Source of the DNA: Sulfurovum sp.
Lineage (GTDB): Bacteria > Campylobacterota > Campylobacteria > Campylobacterales > Sulfurovaceae
DNA length: 64,000 nt
Assembly (NCBI GenBank): GCA_016744875.1
Contig: JADGDL010000005.1
Span: 1-64,000 of the forward strand
Reading direction: 5' to 3'
Part shown: in pieces, positions 60,049 to 64,000 of the stretch
Position numbering within the stretch: position 1 is the first letter of the stretch
Layout of the letters: every line of letters starts with the position of its first letter
Notes under the pieces: model-generated
What the model was told of the DNA's origin: nothing
What the model saw: only the letters and a program-made list of their open reading frames with translations
Database searches by the model: none
Made by a program: the position numbers and the translations under genes

Positions 60049-61308
60049 ATGCACGAACAAACACTGGCGATACACGCAGGCTATGATAAAGATGCTATGG
60101 GAACAATGGCTGTGCCGATCTATCAAACGACAGCATATGAATTTAGAGATACGGAACATGCGGCAAATCTATTTGCACTTAAAGAGCTTGGAAACATTTA
60201 TACAAGACTTATGAATCCAACAACTGATGTATTTGAGAAGCGTTTTGCAGCACTTGAGGGTGGGGTTGCTGCCATTGGGACTGCATCTGGTATGGCGGCT
60301 ATATTTTATGCTATTGCCAATGTGGCTGAAGCTGGAGATAACATCATTGTTGCAAAACAAGTTTATGGTGGGACTACAACACTTACAGGGCATACTATCA
60401 AACGTTTTGGTATAGAAACACGTTACTTTAATGTAACAAATCCTTCTGAAATGGAAGCTTTGATAGATGATAAGACAAAGATCGTCATTTTTGAAAGTAT
60501 TACCAACCCAAGCATTGATGTCCCGGATTTTGATGCGATCGTTGCGATTGCAAACAAACATAATATCCTTACTTGTGTGGACAATACAGTAGCTACACCT
60601 ATTTTATGTAAACCTTTTGATTATGGTGTAGATATTTCCGTGCACAGTACAAGTAAGTATACAACTGGACAAGGGTTGGCACTGGGTGGTATATTGGTAG
60701 AGCGTCATGATCTTGTAGAGAAGATCAAAGGTAATCCAAGATACAGTCACTTTAATGAACCTGATGAGAGTTATCATGGACTGGTTTACTCAGACCTGCC
60801 ACTGCCGTTGTTCACACTTCGGGTAAGATTGGCATTGATGCGTGATCTGGGTGCGACACCTGCACCATTTAACTCGTGGTTGAATATCCAAGGTTTGGAG
60901 ACTTTGCCTTTACGTATGAAACAACATTCGGCTTCGGCTTTGGAAATTGCGCACTTCCTGGAAGCACATCCAAAAGTCAATAAGGTAAATTATCCAGGGC
61001 TTGAATCTGATGCTAACTATGCAAATGCAGAGAAATATCTAAAAGGTGGCTACAGTGGATTGCTCTCTTTTGAAGTTTCCGATAAAGAGACTGCACAGAA
61101 GATCGCTGATGGTACAGATATTTTTGCAGTTGTTGTGAATATTGGTGACTCTAAGTCTATCATCACACATCCTGCAAGTACAACGCATCAGCAACTTTCA
61201 CCTGCAGAGTTGATAGAAGCAGGTGTTCCTGGAGGGCTTGTAAGATTAAGTGTCGGTCTGGAAGATACTCAAGATCTTATTGATGACCTTACTAAGGCTT
61301 TAGGATAA
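60049..61308 (+). CDS. metY: O-acetylhomoserine sulfhydrylase
   Basis: The 419-residue PLP enzyme of the Cys/Met metabolism family has VYGGTTTLTGHTIKRFGIET, and PLP lysine in SVHSTSKYTTGQGLALGG. The length and the motifs VDNTVATPILCKP match MetY, which makes homocysteine from O-acetylhomoserine and sulfide. The next gene is metX, which makes O-acetylhomoserine; they are separated by 211 bases holding repeat copy 3. A good AAGGAAG precedes the ATG. Confidence 0.95.
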   Translation: MHEQTLAIHAGYDKDAMGTMAVPIYQTTAYEFRDTEHAANLFALKELGNIYTRLMNPTTDVFEKRFAALEGGVAAIGTASGMAAIFYAIANVAEAGDNIIVAKQVYGGTTTLTGHTIKRFGIETRYFNVTNPSEMEALIDDKTKIVIFESITNPSIDVPDFDAIVAIANKHNILTCVDNTVATPILCKPFDYGVDISVHSTSKYTTGQGLALGGILVERHDLVEKIKGNPRYSHFNEPDESYHGLVYSDLPLPLFTLRVRLALMRDLGATPAPFNSWLNIQGLETLPLRMKQHSASALEIAHFLEAHPKVNKVNYPGLESDANYANAEKYLKGGYSGLLSFEVSDKETAQKIADGTDIFAVVVNIGDSKSIITHPASTTHQQLSPAELIEAGVPGGLVRLSVGLEDTQDLIDDLTKALG

Positions 61309-61411
61309 GTTAAAGACTTTTTTACTCTCTTTTTTATTGTGGGCATCTCTGCCCACGCTACAAAGTTTAAATATGATAAAATATTACAAATAATATAATT
61401 TGTGTGGATAT

Positions 61412-61499
61412 CGTGCTTAAATGCGACTAGTCGTATGAGCCAACTGCTGAAGTTGTCTCAGTGACAACGTAGTTTTTTGTGCTTTGCTCAAAGAATGTC
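61412..61499 (-). repeat. Copy 3 of a structured intergenic repeat
   Basis: On the plus strand it reads ATGCGACTAGTCGTAT at 61421-61436 (a palindrome with one mismatch), then GAGC, CAACT-GCTGA-AGTTG at 61441-61455, then GTTGTC-TCAGT-GACAAC at 61452-61468. It is the reverse complement of copy 2, with one more hairpin. It lies between metY and metX and is not coding. Confidence 0.8.
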
Positions 61500-61519
61500 C
61501 TCAAATAAAAAAGTACTTT

Positions 61520-62614
61520 ATGAAAATTGAAACCAAAACTGCACAATTCAGCTCACCATTATACCTGGAGTCAGGACGTATTTTAGAGCCGTATGAGATC
61601 TCTTATGAGACGTACGGTGAGCTTAATGATGATAGCTCTAATGTTGTTTTGATCTGCCATGCATTGAGTGGTTCTCATCATGCAGCAGGTATATATGAAG
61701 GTGAAAGAAAAGCTGGTTGGTGGGATGGACTGATAGGTGATGACAAGGCGATAGACACATCTAAACATTTTGTGATCTGTACGAATGTCATAGGTTCCTG
61801 TTTTGGTACAACAGGCCCTATGAGCGAGAATTATCCTTCCGAAGATCCCTATAGACTTAAATTCCCTGTTGTAACCATCAAAGATATGGTACGTGCACAG
61901 ATGCAGCTTCTCTCAGATCTTGGTATCTACCATCTTAAAGCCATTGTCGGTGGTTCCATGGGCGGTATGCAGGCGTTACAATTTGCCGTGGATTATCCTA
62001 ACTTTGCAGATGAGATCATCTCTTTGGCTGCAACCTATGCTACTAGACCTTGGACGATGGCATTTAACAAAGTAGCTGTTGAAGCGATCAGAAGAGACCC
62101 GCGTTTTAAGCATGGGAATTATGAGAAAGGCGACTTTAAAGAAGATGGACTTGATGGTCTGGCCATAGGACGCATTGCAGGACATATTTCTTATCTTGCA
62201 CCAGACTCAATGGATGATAAGTTTGGACGTAATTATGTAAATAATGATGGACTTTTTGAACTCTTTGGACGTTATGAAGTAGAGCGATACATGGAGTATA
62301 ATACCAATAATTTTTCACGCATCTTTGATCCGCTTTCATACCTGTATATAGTCAAAGCTATCAATACTTTTAATTTGAGCAGAGGGTATGACTCTTTACA
62401 TGAGGCCATTCAGCGTATAAAGGCCAATGTACATCTGATAAGTTTTTCATCAGATTATCTCTTTTTCCCTTCCGAGATGGAGCATCTTGCAAATATGATG
62501 CAACGTAATGGTCAGTCATATACGTACCTAGAAGTGGAGAGTAATTATGGTCATGATGCTTTTTTGGTTGAGTTGGAGAAATTTGAAGAGAATATAAAAG
62601 AGGTTTTACAATGA
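61520..62614 (+). CDS. metX: Homoserine O-acetyltransferase
   Basis: The alpha/beta hydrolase-fold enzyme acetylates homoserine, committing it to methionine. VLICHALSGSHHAAG and VVGGSMGGMQALQF (nucleophile Ser) are the MetX hallmarks; the Asp-His pair lies in SSDYLFFPSEMEHLA and YGHDAFLVELE. I chose the ATG at 61520, giving MKIETKTAQF; an upstream TTG frame at 61484 runs into repeat copy 3. Its stop overlaps xseB by ATGA. Confidence 0.95.
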   Translation: MKIETKTAQFSSPLYLESGRILEPYEISYETYGELNDDSSNVVLICHALSGSHHAAGIYEGERKAGWWDGLIGDDKAIDTSKHFVICTNVIGSCFGTTGPMSENYPSEDPYRLKFPVVTIKDMVRAQMQLLSDLGIYHLKAIVGGSMGGMQALQFAVDYPNFADEIISLAATYATRPWTMAFNKVAVEAIRRDPRFKHGNYEKGDFKEDGLDGLAIGRIAGHISYLAPDSMDDKFGRNYVNNDGLFELFGRYEVERYMEYNTNNFSRIFDPLSYLYIVKAINTFNLSRGYDSLHEAIQRIKANVHLISFSSDYLFFPSEMEHLANMMQRNGQSYTYLEVESNYGHDAFLVELEKFEENIKEVLQ

Positions 62615-62820
62615 AAGAACAAAGTTTTGAAGATAAGTTAGAACACTCAAAAGAGTTGTTGGAAAAATTGATGAATCCGGAGATCACTTTAGAAGAGTCA
62701 GTGAAGCTTTATGAAGAGGGTTTGAAGAACATCAAAGAAGCACAAACACTCATTGAAGAAGCTAAAACGAAGATCACAATTATAGAACAAGCCAATCAAA
62801 ATGTAGGAGAATCTTCCTAA
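62611..62820 (+). CDS. xseB: Exodeoxyribonuclease VII small subunit
   Basis: The 69-residue helical protein reads EQSFEDKLEHSKELLEKLMN then EITLEESVKLYEEGLKNIKE, the XseB signature. It joins XseA to degrade single-stranded DNA. The gene is tightly packed: ATGA overlap with metX and TAATG with the following gene. No xseA is in the window. Confidence 0.92.
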   Translation: MKEQSFEDKLEHSKELLEKLMNPEITLEESVKLYEEGLKNIKEAQTLIEEAKTKITIIEQANQNVGESS

Positions 62821-63629
62821 TGGGACAATTGGTTGTAGCAGCACTTCAACTACCAACACTGGGTATGAATGCTACAAGACTTGAGTATTACCTAAAACAA
62901 GCCAAACAAAGAGATGCCGATATTGTACTCCTTGGTGAATATGTGCTAAATCATTTTTTTAAAGAGTTTGCTACGATGTCACCAAATATGGTCAAAGAGC
63001 AGACACGTAAACATACAGAACTACTCAAAAGTCTTGCACAAAAGTATGACATCATTTTTATAGCACCTATTATCATCACTAAAAAAGATGGCTATCATAA
63101 AACAATTGTGAAGATCTCTGCTAAAACCACTAAGTATTATGAACAACAGATCTTATTGCCTTATGGTCACTGGAATGAAAAAAAGTTCTTTGCCAATAAA
63201 GTGGCACCACTTAAAGATACTATGACCTTTAGTCTAAAAGGTTTTAAAATCATGGTAATGGCAGGGTTTGAACTGCACTTTGATCCTTTTTGGCAAAAGG
63301 TGACTGAGAAAAAAGTAGATCTGGTCTTACTTCCTACTGCATCTACTTTTGGATCGCATAATCGCTGGAGAGAGATCATTAAAACAAAAGCTTTTTTACA
63401 TGGTTGTTATATACTTAGAGCAAATCGTTTGGGGGAATACAGTGATGATGAAGTCAAATGGAAGTTTTATGGTGATACGATGTTAGTGAATCCAGAAGGT
63501 GAAGTCGAGATGATGCTTGAAGATAAAGAGTCTATGCTTGTAGAAGTGATAGATAAGAGTGAAATACTTGAGCACAGAAAATCTTGGGGTTTTGAGAAAG
63601 AACTAAAATTACGTGAGGACTTGGTATGA
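62820..63629 (+). CDS. Nitrilase-fold protein lacking the catalytic Lys and Cys
   Basis: The 269-residue protein has the carbon-nitrogen hydrolase fold: ADIVLLGEYVLN gives the Glu (E40). The position of the catalytic Lys (usually YRKxHL) reads YYEQQILLPY, and that of the nucleophile Cys (ICxDxRF) reads MAGFELHFDPFW, with Gly149 in place of Cys. So two of the three triad residues appear absent and hydrolysis is unlikely. The gene is translationally coupled to xseB and to a ThiF-type gene. Confidence 0.8.
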   Translation: MGQLVVAALQLPTLGMNATRLEYYLKQAKQRDADIVLLGEYVLNHFFKEFATMSPNMVKEQTRKHTELLKSLAQKYDIIFIAPIIITKKDGYHKTIVKISAKTTKYYEQQILLPYGHWNEKKFFANKVAPLKDTMTFSLKGFKIMVMAGFELHFDPFWQKVTEKKVDLVLLPTASTFGSHNRWREIIKTKAFLHGCYILRANRLGEYSDDEVKWKFYGDTMLVNPEGEVEMMLEDKESMLVEVIDKSEILEHRKSWGFEKELKLREDLV

Positions 63630-64000
63630 CACAAGGTGAATATTTTAATAGACAGATCCAACTTTGGGGTTCAACTGCACAGCAGAGTTTAGAAAAGAAG
63701 AAGATCGCTATTATCGGTTCGGGTGGACTTGGTTGTACGTTGGCTATGGCACTGGGAACTTCTGGTATAGGTGAGATCCATATGGTGGATTTCGATACGG
63801 TATCTTCTCATAATATACATAGACAGATCGCTTTTACACTAGACGATGAGGGGAAGAACAAAGCCAAAGTAGTGACTGCCCTTTTAGAACGTAAAAATCC
63901 TTTTGTTAAAGCGATTGCTTTTGATATGCCTTTTGATGATTTTAAAGGGATGGGTAACAGTTATGATCTTATACTGGATGCAACAGATAATCTTCCTGTA
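63626..64000 (+). CDS. ThiF/MoeB/HesA-family adenylyltransferase (5' part, cut by window edge)
   Basis: The N-terminal 125 residues show the E1-like fold: FNRQIQLWGSTAQQSLEKKK, the nucleotide loop IAIIGSGGLGCTLAMALGTS, and the DFDTVSSHNIHRQI block with the substrate-binding Arg and Asp. It adenylates a ubiquitin-like sulfur carrier (ThiS or MoaD) or a related protein. ATG overlaps the TGA of the nitrilase-fold gene. The zinc cysteines and C-terminus lie beyond the window, so thiF and moeB cannot be distinguished. Confidence 0.9.
   Translation, partial: MTQGEYFNRQIQLWGSTAQQSLEKKKIAIIGSGGLGCTLAMALGTSGIGEIHMVDFDTVSSHNIHRQIAFTLDDEGKNKAKVVTALLERKNPFVKAIAFDMPFDDFKGMGNSYDLILDATDNLPV

Noticed and set aside
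61309..61519. SAM or methionine riboswitch between metY and metX
   Set aside because: The region does not match any SAM riboswitch pattern I know. Its stems belong to the dispersed repeat, which also occurs beside unrelated genes.

Overview
The window reads as chromosomal DNA of a Campylobacterota (epsilonproteobacterial) species, most likely Sulfurovum or a close relative. The base composition is AT-rich. The leftward order fabZ-lpxA-clpX-mreB-mreC-carB is the order I know from Campylobacter and relatives. Several families are typical of marine Campylobacterota: a NavAb-like sodium channel, a QueH with a long C-terminal extension, a very short Sua5-like protein and a TSUP exporter. The species assignment is inference. 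I found no rRNA, tRNA, CRISPR array, insertion sequence or prophage.

Layout. Positions 1-8.9 kb: leftward envelope/housekeeping operon (fabZ, lpxA, clpX, mreB, mreC, carB, a Sua5-like gene, a HIT gene). 9-13 kb: leftward queH, lpxB, sixA-like phosphatase and an NhaC-type antiporter. 13-20.6 kb: an L,D-transpeptidase and galE, a membrane protein with a PqiA-like C-terminus, a TSUP exporter, uvrA and a DUF445 gene. 20.8-25.5 kb: a stand-alone CZB-domain protein, a methyltransferase, exonuclease III, an ankyrin protein, DUF1456 and DUF302 proteins and ychF. 25.7-37 kb: a Kef-type antiporter, pepA, trpB with its own promoter and a hairpin leader, a phosphoesterase, and small accessory genes.

The stretch 38.1-40.65 kb is the least ordinary part. 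It has a cold-shock gene without a usable start codon, a 53-residue charged protein, a NavAb-like channel, and an open frame interrupted by one in-frame TGA. From 40.65 to 51.7 kb come YchJ, a glycosyltransferase, hydrolases, a secreted protein with three Cys-pair repeats, nitroreductase, CutA, LMW phosphatase, MltB, RlmH, a DksA-like protein, dusB, and a small membrane protein behind a textbook FNR-type promoter. From 51.8 to 55.7 kb lies a Wzc/CpsB/Wza polysaccharide-export module closed by a strong terminator. From 55.8 to 60 kb there is a lipid-kinase-like protein divergent from a pqiA-pqiA-pqiB-pqiC lipid-transport operon. From 60 to 64 kb there are metY, metX, xseB, a nitrilase-fold protein lacking catalytic residues, and the start of a ThiF/MoeB protein.

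The most interesting non-genic signal is a structured intergenic repeat of about 80-90 bp. Two copies are closely related (near 49.5 and 61.45 kb, opposite orientation) and one is divergent (near 8.9 kb). No single spectacular new system is evident. The best leads are this repeat family, the two Cys-pair repeat proteins, the pseudo-nitrilase, the start-less csp gene, and the FNR-type promoter. Starts were moved from the longest possible frame where a Shine-Dalgarno sequence or gene overlap supported it.
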